This document shows, in pieces, positions 51,256 through 59,894 of a stretch of DNA of 64,000 nt. Position 1 is the first letter of the stretch; every line of letters begins with the position of its first letter. Location: the NCBI GenBank assembly GCA_003612285.1, contig RAYE01000017.1, positions 1 to 64,000 of the forward strand, given 5' to 3'. This DNA is from a bacterium D16-51 (GTDB lineage Bacteria > Bacillota > Clostridia > Lachnospirales > Lachnospiraceae). The notes beneath the pieces are model-generated. The model had not been told where the DNA came from. It worked only from the letters and a program-made list of their open reading frames with translations, and did no database searches. The translations under genes and the position numbers were made by a program.

Positions 51256-53772
51256 ATGGAACAGTATACCGTTACAGGTATGAGTTGTGCTGCCTGCAGC
51301 AGCCGTGTTGAAAAAGCGGTATCTAAAGTTGCAGGGGTTACAGCATGTTCTGTCAGCCTGTTAACAAATTCTATGGGAGTAGAGGGGACGGCTGCTGCTG
51401 AGGCCATTATTGCAGCGGTTGAAGATGCAGGTTATGGGGCTTCCCCAAAGTCTGCTTCTAAAAGCCGAAGTGATACAGTGGATGACAGGGAAGACTTTCT
51501 GGAAGATAAGGAAACGCCAATATTGAAAAGACGTCTGGCCGCTTCACTTTGCCTTTTGATTCCGTTAATGTATTTTTCAATGGGTCATATGATGTGGAAC
51601 TGGCCGGTTCCTTCTATATTAAATAATAACCATATTGCAATGGGACTGATTCAGCTTCTTTTGACAACTGCCATTATGATTGTAAACCAGAAATTTTTTA
51701 TCAATGGATTTAAAAGCCTGCTGCACCGTGCGCCCAATATGGACGCCCTGGTTGCTTTAGGGGCAGGAGCTTCTTATATTTATAGCACATATGCGCTATT
51801 TGCTATGACAGATGCACAGCTTCGCAATGACTCCCATGCGGTTATGGAATATATGCATGAGTTTTATTTTGAATCTGCCGCAATGATTCTGGCGCTTATT
51901 ACAGTTGGAAAAATGCTGGAGGCGCATTCTAAAGGGAGGACGACGGATGCATTAAAGGGTCTGATGAAGCTTGCCCCGAAAACTGCTGTTGTAGAAAGGA
52001 ATGGGCAGGAAACAGAAATCCCAATTGCGGAAGTGAGGACGAAAGATGTCTTTGTAGTCCGTCCTGGGGAAAATATCCCGGTGGACGGCATAGTATTGGA
52101 GGGAAGCAGTGCGGTCAATGAATCTGCGCTGACTGGGGAAAGCATTCCGGTTGATAAAGCTGCTGGTGACAATGTTTCTGCAGCAACGTTAAACCAGTCC
52201 GGTTTTTTGCGTTGTGAAGCTACAAGAGTTGGGGAAGATACGACGCTTTCCCAGATTATCCAGATGGTAAGCGATGCTGCAGCAACAAAAGCCCCTATTG
52301 CAAAAATTGCCGATAAAGTATCAGGGGTATTTGTGCCGGCAGTCATTGCAATTGCTGTTATTACGACTGCCGTCTGGCTGCTTGCAGGGCAGACGATTGG
52401 TTTTGCACTGGCACGTGGAATTTCAGTCCTTGTGATTAGCTGCCCGTGTGCGCTTGGGCTTGCAACTCCAGTTGCGATTATGGTAGGGAATGGAATGGGG
52501 GCCAAAAACGGCATAATGTTTAAAACTGCTGTTTCTATGGAAGAAACAGGCAAAGTCCAGGTAATTGCGCTGGATAAGACAGGCACAATAACAAATGGGG
52601 AACCGAAAGTTACAGATATTATTCCGGCAGAGGGAGTAGATGAAAAGGAGCTTCTGAATTTGGCTTATGCTTTGGAACAAAAGAGCGAGCATCCTCTGGC
52701 GCGGGCGGTTCTTAGTCTTGCAAAAGAGCGGCAGATAGAGAATACGGCAGAAATTACGGATTTTCAGGTTTTCCCTGGAAATGGTCTTTCTGGGATGCTT
52801 GGAAATGAAACCCTTTCTGGAGGAAACTTGAAATTTATAGAACAGAAGGCCAAAGTAAGCGATTCCATCCGTCAAAAAGCCTCTGCTCTGGCGCAGGAAG
52901 GGAAAACGCCGCTCTTTTTTGGCAGGAATAATTCTTTGGTGGGGATGATTGCGGTTGCAGATGTTATTAAGGAAGACAGCCCGCAGGCAGTGCGGGAGTT
53001 ACAGAATATGGGAATCCATGTTGTGATGCTGACGGGGGACAATGAACGGACCGCCAATGCAATTGGTAAACAGGCAGGCGTGGACGAGGTGATTGCCGGG
53101 GTTTTGCCGGATGGAAAGGAAAATGTTATCCGTTCCCTGAAAAAACGTGGAAAAACAGCAATGGTTGGGGATGGCATCAATGACGCCCCTGCACTGACAA
53201 GGGCAGATACCGGAATTGCAATTGGGGCAGGTACTGATATTGCGATTGACGCCGCTGACGTGGTATTGATGAAAAGCCGTCTGAGTGACGTTCCGGCGGC
53301 GATACGGTTAAGCCGCGCAACTTTGAGAAATATCCATGAAAATCTTTTCTGGGCATTTTTCTATAATGTCATTGGGATTCCTCTTGCAGCAGGCGTTTGG
53401 TATCCGCTGCTTGGATGGAAGTTAAATCCAATGTTTGGGGCAGCAGCAATGAGCCTTTCCAGCTTTTGTGTCGTTACAAACGCCCTGAGGCTGAATTGGT
53501 TCAATATGCATAATACAAAAAGAGACAAGAAAATCAAAGCAAAACAAAAACAGGAGGTAACTATGGAAAAGACATTAAAAATTGAAGGAATGATGTGTGG
53601 ACACTGCGAGGCAAGGGTGCAGAAATGCCTTGAAGCATTGTCAGAGGTAGAAAGCGCCAATGTAAGCCATGAATCTGGGACTGCCGTTGTTACATTAAAT
53701 GCAGATGTTGCGGACAGCGCCCTGCAAAAAGCAGTAGAAGACCAGGATTATAAAGTGCTTTCTATTCAGTAA
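51256..53772 (+). CDS. copA: Cu(I)-exporting P1B-type ATPase with C-terminal CopZ-like domain
   Basis: This 838-aa pump has an N-terminal metal-binding domain (GMSCAACSS, Cys11/Cys14), the membrane motif Cys396-Pro-Cys398 in [13 protein letters not shown], the phosphorylated Asp440 in [11 protein letters not shown], the SEHPLARAV loop, and [10 protein letters not shown]. After the last membrane segment comes a second metal-binding domain ([12 protein letters not shown], Cys781/Cys784). A strong internal ribosome-binding site lies exactly before Met770. The ATG at 51256 follows AAAGGAGG. It is cotranscribed with csoR and exports excess copper. Confidence 0.95.
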   Translation: MEQYTVTGMSCAACSSRVEKAVSKVAGVTACSVSLLTNSMGVEGTAAAEAIIAAVEDAGYGASPKSASKSRSDTVDDREDFLEDKETPILKRRLAASLCLLIPLMYFSMGHMMWNWPVPSILNNNHIAMGLIQLLLTTAIMIVNQKFFINGFKSLLHRAPNMDALVALGAGASYIYSTYALFAMTDAQLRNDSHAVMEYMHEFYFESAAMILALITVGKMLEAHSKGRTTDALKGLMKLAPKTAVVERNGQETEIPIAEVRTKDVFVVRPGENIPVDGIVLEGSSAVNESALTGESIPVDKAAGDNVSAATLNQSGFLRCEATRVGEDTTLSQIIQMVSDAAATKAPIAKIADKVSGVFVPAVIAIAVITTAVWLLAGQTIGFALARGISVLVISCPCALGLATPVAIMVGNGMGAKNGIMFKTAVSMEETGKVQVIALDKTGTITNGEPKVTDIIPAEGVDEKELLNLAYALEQKSEHPLARAVLSLAKERQIENTAEITDFQVFPGNGLSGMLGNETLSGGNLKFIEQKAKVSDSIRQKASALAQEGKTPLFFGRNNSLVGMIAVADVIKEDSPQAVRELQNMGIHVVMLTGDNERTANAIGKQAGVDEVIAGVLPDGKENVIRSLKKRGKTAMVGDGINDAPALTRADTGIAIGAGTDIAIDAADVVLMKSRLSDVPAAIRLSRATLRNIHENLFWAFFYNVIGIPLAAGVWYPLLGWKLNPMFGAAAMSLSSFCVVTNALRLNWFNMHNTKRDKKIKAKQKQEVTMEKTLKIEGMMCGHCEARVQKCLEALSEVESANVSHESGTAVVTLNADVADSALQKAVEDQDYKVLSIQ
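53563..53772 (+). CDS. copZ: internal start: probable stand-alone CopZ-like copper chaperone
   Basis: This 69-aa frame is in phase with the 3' end of copA. AGGAGG (53552-53557) lies 5 nt before ATG 53563, a perfect site in the linker between the pump and its last domain. The peptide has the CopZ fold with GMMCGHC and ends at the copA stop. It could be made as a separate chaperone in addition to the fused form. Alternatively it may be the trace of a former separate copZ gene fused by loss of a stop codon. Evidence is from sequence only. Confidence 0.55.
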   Translation: MEKTLKIEGMMCGHCEARVQKCLEALSEVESANVSHESGTAVVTLNADVADSALQKAVEDQDYKVLSIQ

Positions 53773-53799
53773 CCAATGCAGATGATTATGCTGTGGTAA

Positions 53800-53848
53800 A
53801 GGTGCGAAGCCTTCCCAGGCATGGAATACTGTGCCTGGGGAGGCTTTT
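53800..53848 (+). terminator. terminator after copA; AAGCCTTyCCAGGC repeat, copy 2
   Basis: AAAGGTGCGAAGCCTTCCC opens a hairpin, AAGCCTTCCCAGGCA (53807-53821) pairing with GTGCCTGGGGAGGCTT (53831-53846), then TTTT. The first part matches the sequence in the DUF4258 gene (about 17945-18000, minus). Confidence 0.8.
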
Positions 53849-53901
53849 GATATATTTGGGAAGAACATCTGTTTCAAACTCTTTCCACTGCAAATTGCAT
53901 A

Positions 53902-55284
53902 TCAGCAGGAACTTTCTACGATATTTCTTACCCAAATTCCTTTTTTTAGCAAAATAAACCCAACAATAGCCTTTATAATATCCAGGCTGCAGTACAGCGC
54001 ATATACCGGAAGGATTTCCAATGAAGTAAAATGGACAATGCAGTATGCAAATGGGATTGCTACACACCATGTATAACCGCTGTCAAACATAAAAGTAATC
54101 CATGTCCGTCCGCCCGAGCGTATTGTAAAATAGGCAGAGTGGAGAAATGCCTGCAATGGCATTACAGCCGCATTGATGCAAATCATCCTTCCTGCCAGAA
54201 GCCGGATTGCCTGGGATGTATTGTACAGCTGTGGGAAAAATCCCGAAACCAGATATAGGATTGTGCTGGTAATTACTGTAACAAATACGGAGAATGTGAT
54301 AACTTTTGCGGCCGTGTCTCTGGCCTCCTGAAATTCATTTGCCCCCAGGTGCTGTCCAACTAAAATAGAAACACAGCTTCCCATCGCAATAAAGATTACA
54401 TTGAATAAATTGGCAATTGTACTGGTTATATTAAGCGCTGCAACAACGGACAGGCCGCGTATGGAAAAACACTGGTTAATCATCGCCATCCCGCCTGCCC
54501 ACAAAACTTCATTTAACATTAAAGGCGAACCCTTTATTAATATTTTCTTTGTCAGGGCGGCCGGAACCTTTAAGGTACGGTATACCCCGATAATAAATGG
54601 GTTCTTTTGTTTGTGGAGATGTGTCCATCCCACCACAATGCTGCATTCGGCAACCCTGGAAATTACAGTTGCAATCGCCGCGCCAGCTACTCCGAGCATT
54701 GGCGCTCCAAATTTGCCAAAAATCAGGATATAATTTAATACAAGGTTTATAATAACTGCCGCAACCCCGGCTGCCATCGGGATTACGGTTTCCCCGGTCT
54801 CGCGCAGGGTGCTGGCATAAATCTGCACAATTACAAATGGAATAATTTCCAGCAGGATAATATGCAGATAGGACATTCCGTATTGAAAGGTTGCGGCAGA
54901 ATCACCCCCATCGGAAGAAGTAAGGAACATCTGAATCAAATTCTGCCCAAATCCCAGTAAGACTAAAAATGTCAGTGCAGATACTATAATGCCAGTAATT
55001 ACTTTAAAACGAAACGTATCGCGGATTCCTTTATAATCCCGGCTTCCATAAAACTGCGCCCCAAAAATCCCGGCGCCAGATAACCCGCCGAAGATGAATA
55101 AGTTAAACACAAAAACAAATTGGTTTACAATCGCCACGCCTGACATCTGCTCTGTCCCAAGCCGTCCTACCATAATATTGTCCAAAAAGCCTACGAAATT
55201 TGTAATGGCGTTTTGTATCATAATCGGTACTGCAAGCCAGAGAAGTTTTTTGTAAAATTGCTTGTTTCCAATTAACTTGCCCAT
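53902..55284 (-). CDS. MATE-family efflux transporter
   Basis: This 460-aa protein has twelve predicted membrane segments and MATE landmarks: WLAVPIMIQNAITNFVGFLD in helix 1, GAQFYGSRDYKGIRDTFRFK in the loop after helix 2, and GQHLGANEFQEARDTAAKVI at the start of the second half. It is the second MATE exporter of the window, and differs enough from that at 13738 to belong to another branch. AAAGGAG precedes the ATG. The substrate is unknown. Its end is convergent with copA. Confidence 0.92.
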   Translation of the reverse strand: MGKLIGNKQFYKKLLWLAVPIMIQNAITNFVGFLDNIMVGRLGTEQMSGVAIVNQFVFVFNLFIFGGLSGAGIFGAQFYGSRDYKGIRDTFRFKVITGIIVSALTFLVLLGFGQNLIQMFLTSSDGGDSAATFQYGMSYLHIILLEIIPFVIVQIYASTLRETGETVIPMAAGVAAVIINLVLNYILIFGKFGAPMLGVAGAAIATVISRVAECSIVVGWTHLHKQKNPFIIGVYRTLKVPAALTKKILIKGSPLMLNEVLWAGGMAMINQCFSIRGLSVVAALNITSTIANLFNVIFIAMGSCVSILVGQHLGANEFQEARDTAAKVITFSVFVTVITSTILYLVSGFFPQLYNTSQAIRLLAGRMICINAAVMPLQAFLHSAYFTIRSGGRTWITFMFDSGYTWCVAIPFAYCIVHFTSLEILPVYALYCSLDIIKAIVGFILLKKGIWVRNIVESSC

Positions 55285-55664
55285 AACCGCTCCTTTCTTT
55301 ACAGTTCATTAGGAACTGTCCCAAAATAACTTGCCATGAATCGCAACCGCACAGGTGGAAAAGTATTATTGCCCACTATACCATATTATGTGAAAATTAC
55401 AATAGCATTTTCAAACAATATAAAAGGCTTGGAAGAAGCCCATTTCCAGTCTCCTAACTAACAAATAATTTCCATCGTTTAATGTATTGGACAATTCCAG
55501 TAGAATCAATATTTGTCCGTTTTGTGCTAGAACGTGTCAGTTTTCTTATAGTATTCGTTATTTATCCATGTTATATTAAGCCTACAAAGAAATCCGCAGC
55601 ATTACTTGTGCCGCCTGTGGCGGCACGATGGCAAAGGGTAAACGAAAAAAGAGGAAAGGATAAT
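55285..55664 (+). other. gap and leader upstream of the GH43 gene
   Basis: No gene in this gap is convincing. GTGCCGCC (55608-55615) and GGCGGCAC (55619-55626) form a perfect 8-bp hairpin 38 nt before the GH43 start, in its leader. A plus-strand frame running from 55482 into the GH43 gene is unlikely to be translated. Confidence 0.5.
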
Positions 55665-57182
55665 ATGCAAATTATGAAATATCAAAATCCTGTTTTAAGG
55701 GGAATGTATCCTGATCCGAGCGTATGCCGTTATCAGGACAAGTATTATATGGTGTGCAGTACTTTTCAGTATTTTCCGGGAGTTCCGGTTTTTGAAAGCA
55801 GCGATATGGTAAACTGGAAGCAGATTGGCCACTGCCTGACAAGGCCTTCCCAAATCGGGTTAAGTGACGTCCGCAGTTCCGGCGGTGTATTTGCCCCTAC
55901 AATCCGCTGCCATGACGGGCGTTTTTATATGGTTACAACAAATGACAGTATTGCGCAGAACTTTTATGTCTATACAGATGATATTTATGGGGAATGGTCG
56001 GAACCGATACTTGTTGAACAGGATGGAATCGACCCGTCGCTGTTCTTTGAAGACGGAAAAACATATTTTATCAGCAATGGAAGTGATGAAAAGGGCGTTG
56101 GCTGTATCCAGATGTGCGAAATTGATATTGAGACCGGAAAAATGCTGACGCCAAGTAAAGTATTGTGGCATGGCACGGGCGGAAGGTTTTTGGAATCTCC
56201 GCATTTGTACCGTTTTGGAGAATACTATTATCTGGTAGAGGCAGAAGGCGGGACAGAGTATGGTCATATGGCAAATTATGCCCGGAGTAAATCAATCTGG
56301 GGGCCATATGAATCTTATCCAAACAATCCAGTGCTGACAAACCGAAATCTTGGCGGGTATCTGCTTCAGGCCGCGGGGCATGGTGATATTGTTGAAGATG
56401 CAAATGGGAATTGGTGGTTTATGCATCTTGCTTTCCGTCAAATCCAAAAATGGCATACGTTCCACCACCTTGGGCGCGAGACCTGCCTGGTTCCTCTCAA
56501 TTGGCAGGAAGACGGCTGGTTTACGATGGGGACGGATGGGACTTGCCGGCTGGAATTTGAACTTCCTGATAACGTTGTTTTTAAAGAGCAGGAGCTTTCC
56601 TATGAAAAAACATTTGAAAACCTGGATACAAAACTAGACTGGTGTTTCCTAAGGATTCCGGAAAGCAAGAATTACCGTTTTACAGAAAATGCACTGGAGC
56701 TTTGTGGAACGGAAACTACTTTGGATGAACCGGCTTCCCCTACATTTGCCGCCATCCGGCAGACAGAATTTGATATTACCCTGCGTTGTGATGTGGAATG
56801 TGGGCAGCAGGAGTGTGGCATTTCGTTCTATATGGATGAATTACACCACTATGAGATTGCCGCAAAGCCGGAAGGGGCAGAAAAAACGGCTGTTTTTGTC
56901 CGCCAGACGATTGGATGTGTCAGCCAGGAAAGCAGGCATGTTATCTGCGATTCTGCAAAAGTTTCCTTTGAGGTGGCAGCGGAGGCAGAGCAGTATCATT
57001 TCTATCTGGTAAATGGAACTGAAAAAGTTCATTTATCTGATGCGTATACCCGTTATCTGTCTTCGGAAGTAGCAGGCGGTTTTACGGGCGTAATGATTGG
57101 GTTTTATGCAGTAAACCAGGAAGAATCACAAGAATGGTCGCGTTTTACTGCGCTTTCTATTGTGCATAAGGAATCAGAATAG
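55665..57182 (+). CDS. glycoside hydrolase family 43 (beta-xylosidase/arabinofuranosidase-like)
   Basis: This 505-aa enzyme has a five-bladed propeller (about 1-310) with the three GH43 acidic residues: Asp17 in GMYPDPSV, Asp123 in DGIDPSLFFED, and the Glu in RFLESPHLYRFG. A C-terminal beta-sandwich (about 330-505) is as in XynB-type GH43 enzymes and shapes the active site. It should release xylose or arabinose from xylan-derived oligosaccharides. There is no signal peptide, so it acts in the cytoplasm. GAGGAAAGGA precedes the ATG at 55665. No linked sugar transporter lies nearby. Confidence 0.9.
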   Translation: MQIMKYQNPVLRGMYPDPSVCRYQDKYYMVCSTFQYFPGVPVFESSDMVNWKQIGHCLTRPSQIGLSDVRSSGGVFAPTIRCHDGRFYMVTTNDSIAQNFYVYTDDIYGEWSEPILVEQDGIDPSLFFEDGKTYFISNGSDEKGVGCIQMCEIDIETGKMLTPSKVLWHGTGGRFLESPHLYRFGEYYYLVEAEGGTEYGHMANYARSKSIWGPYESYPNNPVLTNRNLGGYLLQAAGHGDIVEDANGNWWFMHLAFRQIQKWHTFHHLGRETCLVPLNWQEDGWFTMGTDGTCRLEFELPDNVVFKEQELSYEKTFENLDTKLDWCFLRIPESKNYRFTENALELCGTETTLDEPASPTFAAIRQTEFDITLRCDVECGQQECGISFYMDELHHYEIAAKPEGAEKTAVFVRQTIGCVSQESRHVICDSAKVSFEVAAEAEQYHFYLVNGTEKVHLSDAYTRYLSSEVAGGFTGVMIGFYAVNQEESQEWSRFTALSIVHKESE

Positions 57183-57269
57183 TTATGGCCGGTTTTGCGC
57201 ATGATGTTTAGAATGGTCGTGGATAGTAACCATCAATATATCTGATGAACAAGTTTCTGTGCAGCGGAT

Positions 57270-57298
57270 TTGACAGATATCCGCCAAAATGCTAAAAT
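57270..57298 (+). promoter_or_regulatory. promoter of the DUF1292 gene
   Basis: TTGACA (57270-57275) and TAAAAT (57293-57298) are 17 nt apart, 69 bp before the start. Confidence 0.7.
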
Positions 57299-57366
57299 CC
57301 TTTATATGCTGCGGCAGAGAAATTTTATATCATTAATAGAGAATAAAAAGCTATGAGGAGAGGCAG

Positions 57367-57681
57367 ATGAACGATAGGAATAAAGACCTTTTTTTTGAAA
57401 ATGAAGAGGGGGAAATTACAGCAATTACCCTTACTGATGATGATGGCAATACAGTAGAAGTCCAGGTGATGGCGTCAATGGAAATAGAGGATGAAGAAAA
57501 GGAATACATCGCTGTTCTCCCTATTGAAGGGACAGAACAGTTTCCAGATGACCAGCTTATTATTTTAATTTATTCTGAAGATGAAGAAGGCAATCCACAA
57601 TACTGTGGCATATCAGATGAAGAAGAGCTTTTGGAAGTTTCAGAAGCCTTTATGGAATACTTTGCATCAGAAGATGCCTGA
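57367..57681 (+). CDS. DUF1292 family protein
   Basis: The protein (104 aa) is very acidic and has the DUF1292 core (EYIAVLPIEG and IYSEDEEGNPQYCGISDEEE), seen in YrzB-type proteins. The function is unknown; homologues often lie near mreB/ruvX-type or Holliday junction genes, but not here. Its end carries an extra acidic tail. AGGAGAGG precedes the ATG. It has its own promoter and a perfect terminator. Confidence 0.88.
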   Translation: MNDRNKDLFFENEEGEITAITLTDDDGNTVEVQVMASMEIEDEEKEYIAVLPIEGTEQFPDDQLIILIYSEDEEGNPQYCGISDEEELLEVSEAFMEYFASEDA

Positions 57682-57682
57682 T

Positions 57683-57712
57683 AAAAAGGGAATGCGTCTG
57701 CATTCCCTTTTT
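57683..57712 (+). terminator. intrinsic terminator after the DUF1292 gene
   Basis: AAAAAGGGAATGC (57683-57695) pairs perfectly with GCATTCCCTTTTT (57700-57712), with a 4-nt loop and an intrinsic T-tract. Confidence 0.9.
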
Positions 57713-57715
57713 ACT

Positions 57716-57776
57716 TTATAGGAAATTCTGCTGTGATATAGTGGTTAAGGGCGCCTGCGCGGGCGGTGCCCTTTTT
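57716..57776 (+). repeat. ATAGGAAATT repeat, copy 4, with a second terminator hairpin
   Basis: TTATAGGAAATTCTGCTGTG and GATATAGTGGTT match the repeats at 2608, 26641 and 46331. It is followed by GGGCGCC (57749-57755)/GGTGCCC (57765-57771) and TTTTT, nearly the same hairpin as at 2669-2697. It overlaps the stop of the convergent ugd gene. Confidence 0.65.
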
Positions 57777-59085
57777 ACCGCCCAATACTGTAATATTCCA
57801 CTCCTGCATCTTTCATTTTATGTATATCATATAAGTTCCGTCCGTCATACACAAGCGCGGTATGCATGAGCTTTTTAAATTCTTCAGGTTTTACTTCTTT
57901 TATTTCTTTCCACTCTGTAAATACAAAACAGATATGTGCCCCCTGTAAAGCTTCCTGTGCCGATTCGGCATAGTATACTGTACCACGGAGGTTTTCGCCA
58001 TCTGGATAGAGTTTTCTGAAATTATTTTCTCCTATTGGGTCGTATGCAGAAATATCAGCGCCTGCCTCCAACAATAATTTTACATTATCTAAAGAAGGGG
58101 CTTCCCTTAAATCGTCTGTCCCTGATTTGAACGTCAGGCCCAAAACAGCTATCTTTAATCCCTGGAATGTAATCATGCGTTCCGATGCTTTTTTAAATAA
58201 TCTTGTCTTTTGCTCTAAGTTGACATCTACTGCGGCTTCCACAGTGCGGAGCCTGTATCCGTGCTGTGCTGCCAGATACTTCAAAGCTTTTGTATCTTTT
58301 GGGAAACAGGAGCCGCCATAACCAATGCCGGCATTTAAAAAACGGTCTCCAATTCTCCTGTCATATGACATTCCCAGCGCTACATCTTCAATATCTGCGC
58401 CAACCAGTTCACAAAGGTTAGCGATATCATTCATATAGGATATTTTCAGTGCCAGGAAATCATTGGAGGCATATTTAATCATTTCGGCAGAACGGCGGTT
58501 CACAGATACTACAGGCGGTTCAAAATTCTGATAGACTTCCCGTAATAGTTTCTCTGCCCATTCTGATTCCGTGCCGATAATAATACGGGCAGCGTGGAAT
58601 GTATCATGCACTGCTGTCCCCTGTGCCAGAAATTCGGGATTTGACGCTACCTCTACGTGTACATCATGAGTTAAAAAATCATGAATAAACTGTTCTACTT
58701 TATCATTTGTCCCAATCGGGACAGTGGATTTTACAACAACAAGACAATCATGTTCTATCGTTTCAGCAATTTGCCTGGAAACTCCTGCTATGTAAGAAAG
58801 GTTTGCGGAACCGTCTGGCTGCTCTGGCGTCCCTACGCCAATAAAAATCACTTCAGCATCACGGTATGCTGCCTTGTAATCTGTTGTATAGTGAAGGTTT
58901 CCGGCAGCATAATTTTTTTGCATTAAGCCTTCCAAATCAGCTTCGTAAATCGGGGATACGCCTGATTTCATAAGCTCTATCTTCTTTTCATCTACATCTA
59001 CACAGGTAACGTCATGCCCCATTTCGGCAAAACATACGCCTGCAACTAAACCTACATATCCTGTACCTGCAACTGATATTTTCAT
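57775..59085 (-). CDS. ugd: UDP-glucose 6-dehydrogenase
   Basis: This 436-aa enzyme oxidises UDP-glucose to UDP-glucuronate for surface polymers. It has the NAD-binding motif VAGTGYVGLVAGVCFAEMG, the catalytic Cys in GIGYGGSCFPKDTKAL, and the C-terminal domain with LGLTFKSGTDDLREAPS. Length is normal. The stop codon lies in the stem region of a plus-strand terminator hairpin. No capsule or teichuronic acid operon is adjacent. With glf it suggests a role in cell-surface glycans. CAGGGAAA lies before the ATG. Confidence 0.95.
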   Translation of the reverse strand: MKISVAGTGYVGLVAGVCFAEMGHDVTCVDVDEKKIELMKSGVSPIYEADLEGLMQKNYAAGNLHYTTDYKAAYRDAEVIFIGVGTPEQPDGSANLSYIAGVSRQIAETIEHDCLVVVKSTVPIGTNDKVEQFIHDFLTHDVHVEVASNPEFLAQGTAVHDTFHAARIIIGTESEWAEKLLREVYQNFEPPVVSVNRRSAEMIKYASNDFLALKISYMNDIANLCELVGADIEDVALGMSYDRRIGDRFLNAGIGYGGSCFPKDTKALKYLAAQHGYRLRTVEAAVDVNLEQKTRLFKKASERMITFQGLKIAVLGLTFKSGTDDLREAPSLDNVKLLLEAGADISAYDPIGENNFRKLYPDGENLRGTVYYAESAQEALQGAHICFVFTEWKEIKEVKPEEFKKLMHTALVYDGRNLYDIHKMKDAGVEYYSIGR

Positions 59086-59377
59086 TTTTTTCCCTGTATG
59101 GCAGTGAAAGTTTGTGTGTATTTATCCAAACCATACATTCCTTTCTCTTTATGCTCGCCTGCTTTTCAAACGCGTTTTAGTAATGCCAAAAAGTATTGCT
59201 GGTGTGCTGCAGGCTTCTGAAAAGTATAACATAACTTGGTTTTCAAAGCAATGGAAAAGATTAGCTGCTCTGCTTTCTCATACTGCATAATTATGGAAAA
59301 TATATCCAAAGGGAAAATCATTTTTTGTTTGTTTCTACAATTTTAATACCATTGACTGTGATTAGTAACCTGGAATT
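59086..59377. other. gap before the second MITE-like copy
   Basis: This gap contains the ugd promoter region on the minus strand. A 35-codon plus-strand frame (from about 59183) has no ribosome-binding site and is probably chance. The direct repeat GTAACCTGGAATT starts at 59365 next to the MITE-like element. Confidence 0.4.
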
Positions 59378-59541
59378 GTAACTATTCAGCCTTGCGGCTT
59401 CATAGTTACACAGCAGTGCTTTCAGCACTGTTGATGTACACATTTTGCACAAAATGCGTGCAAAATGGCACCGTAAAACTCATATTTTTGACAAAAAACA
59501 TGTCAAAAATCCTCGCATTTTATGGAAGGCTGAATTGTAAC
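59378..59541 (+). repeat. 164-bp MITE-like foldback element, copy 2
   Basis: This copy matches 11863-12026 in the opposite orientation with few differences. Terminal repeats are GTAACTATTCAGCCTT and AAGGCTGAATTGTAAC. The 13-bp sequence GTAACCTGGAATT occurs just before it (59365-59377) and again at its end (59537-59549), which may be a target-site duplication or shared terminal sequence. Internal hairpins are preserved. Confidence 0.8.
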
Positions 59542-59571
59542 CTGGAATTAGCCATGAGTAGTAACTTTTTA

Positions 59572-59601
59572 TTGACAAATGTTATAGTATCAGATTATAA
59601 T
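59572..59601 (+). promoter_or_regulatory. promoter upstream of the paired ABC exporter
   Basis: TTGACA (59572-59577) and TATAAT (59596-59601) are 18 nt apart, starting 30 bp after the MITE-like copy. The leader to the first ABC gene is about 290 nt. Confidence 0.6.
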
Positions 59602-59631
59602 AAAAGAACAAATGTTTGATTCGCGAAAGAA

Positions 59632-59693
59632 TTTTTTAGTTTTGATTTTAAATGCTAAATTTTTGGTTTTGATATAAAATGCTAATTTTTTAA
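59632..59693 (+). repeat. direct repeat in the ABC leader
   Basis: Two tandem copies of about 30 bp share TTTTGATwTwAAATGCTAAw. They lie in the leader of the ABC exporter genes. They could be regulator-binding sites for the AraC-type protein downstream, but this is only a guess. Confidence 0.5.
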
Positions 59694-59894
59694 CAGGATA
59701 AGTGTGTTATAGTATGTAAACATACCCCATGTTTCTGGTTATAGGTGTTTTGGCCTGTTTTTCTCAAAAAGGCTCAAATTACACTTTAGGGTTGCGTTAG
59801 GTTCATAGGGTATTTGCAGCCTGCTGTAAGCAGTATATGCAGTATCAGGCAGTTTGGCAGAGAAGCTTACGGCCTTGGGGAGGTGGTGAAGGTT

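Noticed and set aside
52423-53180. Minus-strand frames of 100-240 codons opposite copA
   Set aside because: They lie entirely within the well-supported copA reading frame and show no family signature.
55482-55664. N-terminal extension of the GH43 protein
   Set aside because: The conserved enzyme starts at residue 1 of the ATG at 55665, which has a good ribosome-binding site; the upstream part includes a leader hairpin.
59183-59290. 35-codon plus-strand frame upstream of the MITE-like copy
   Set aside because: No start signal, no recognised family and a length expected by chance.
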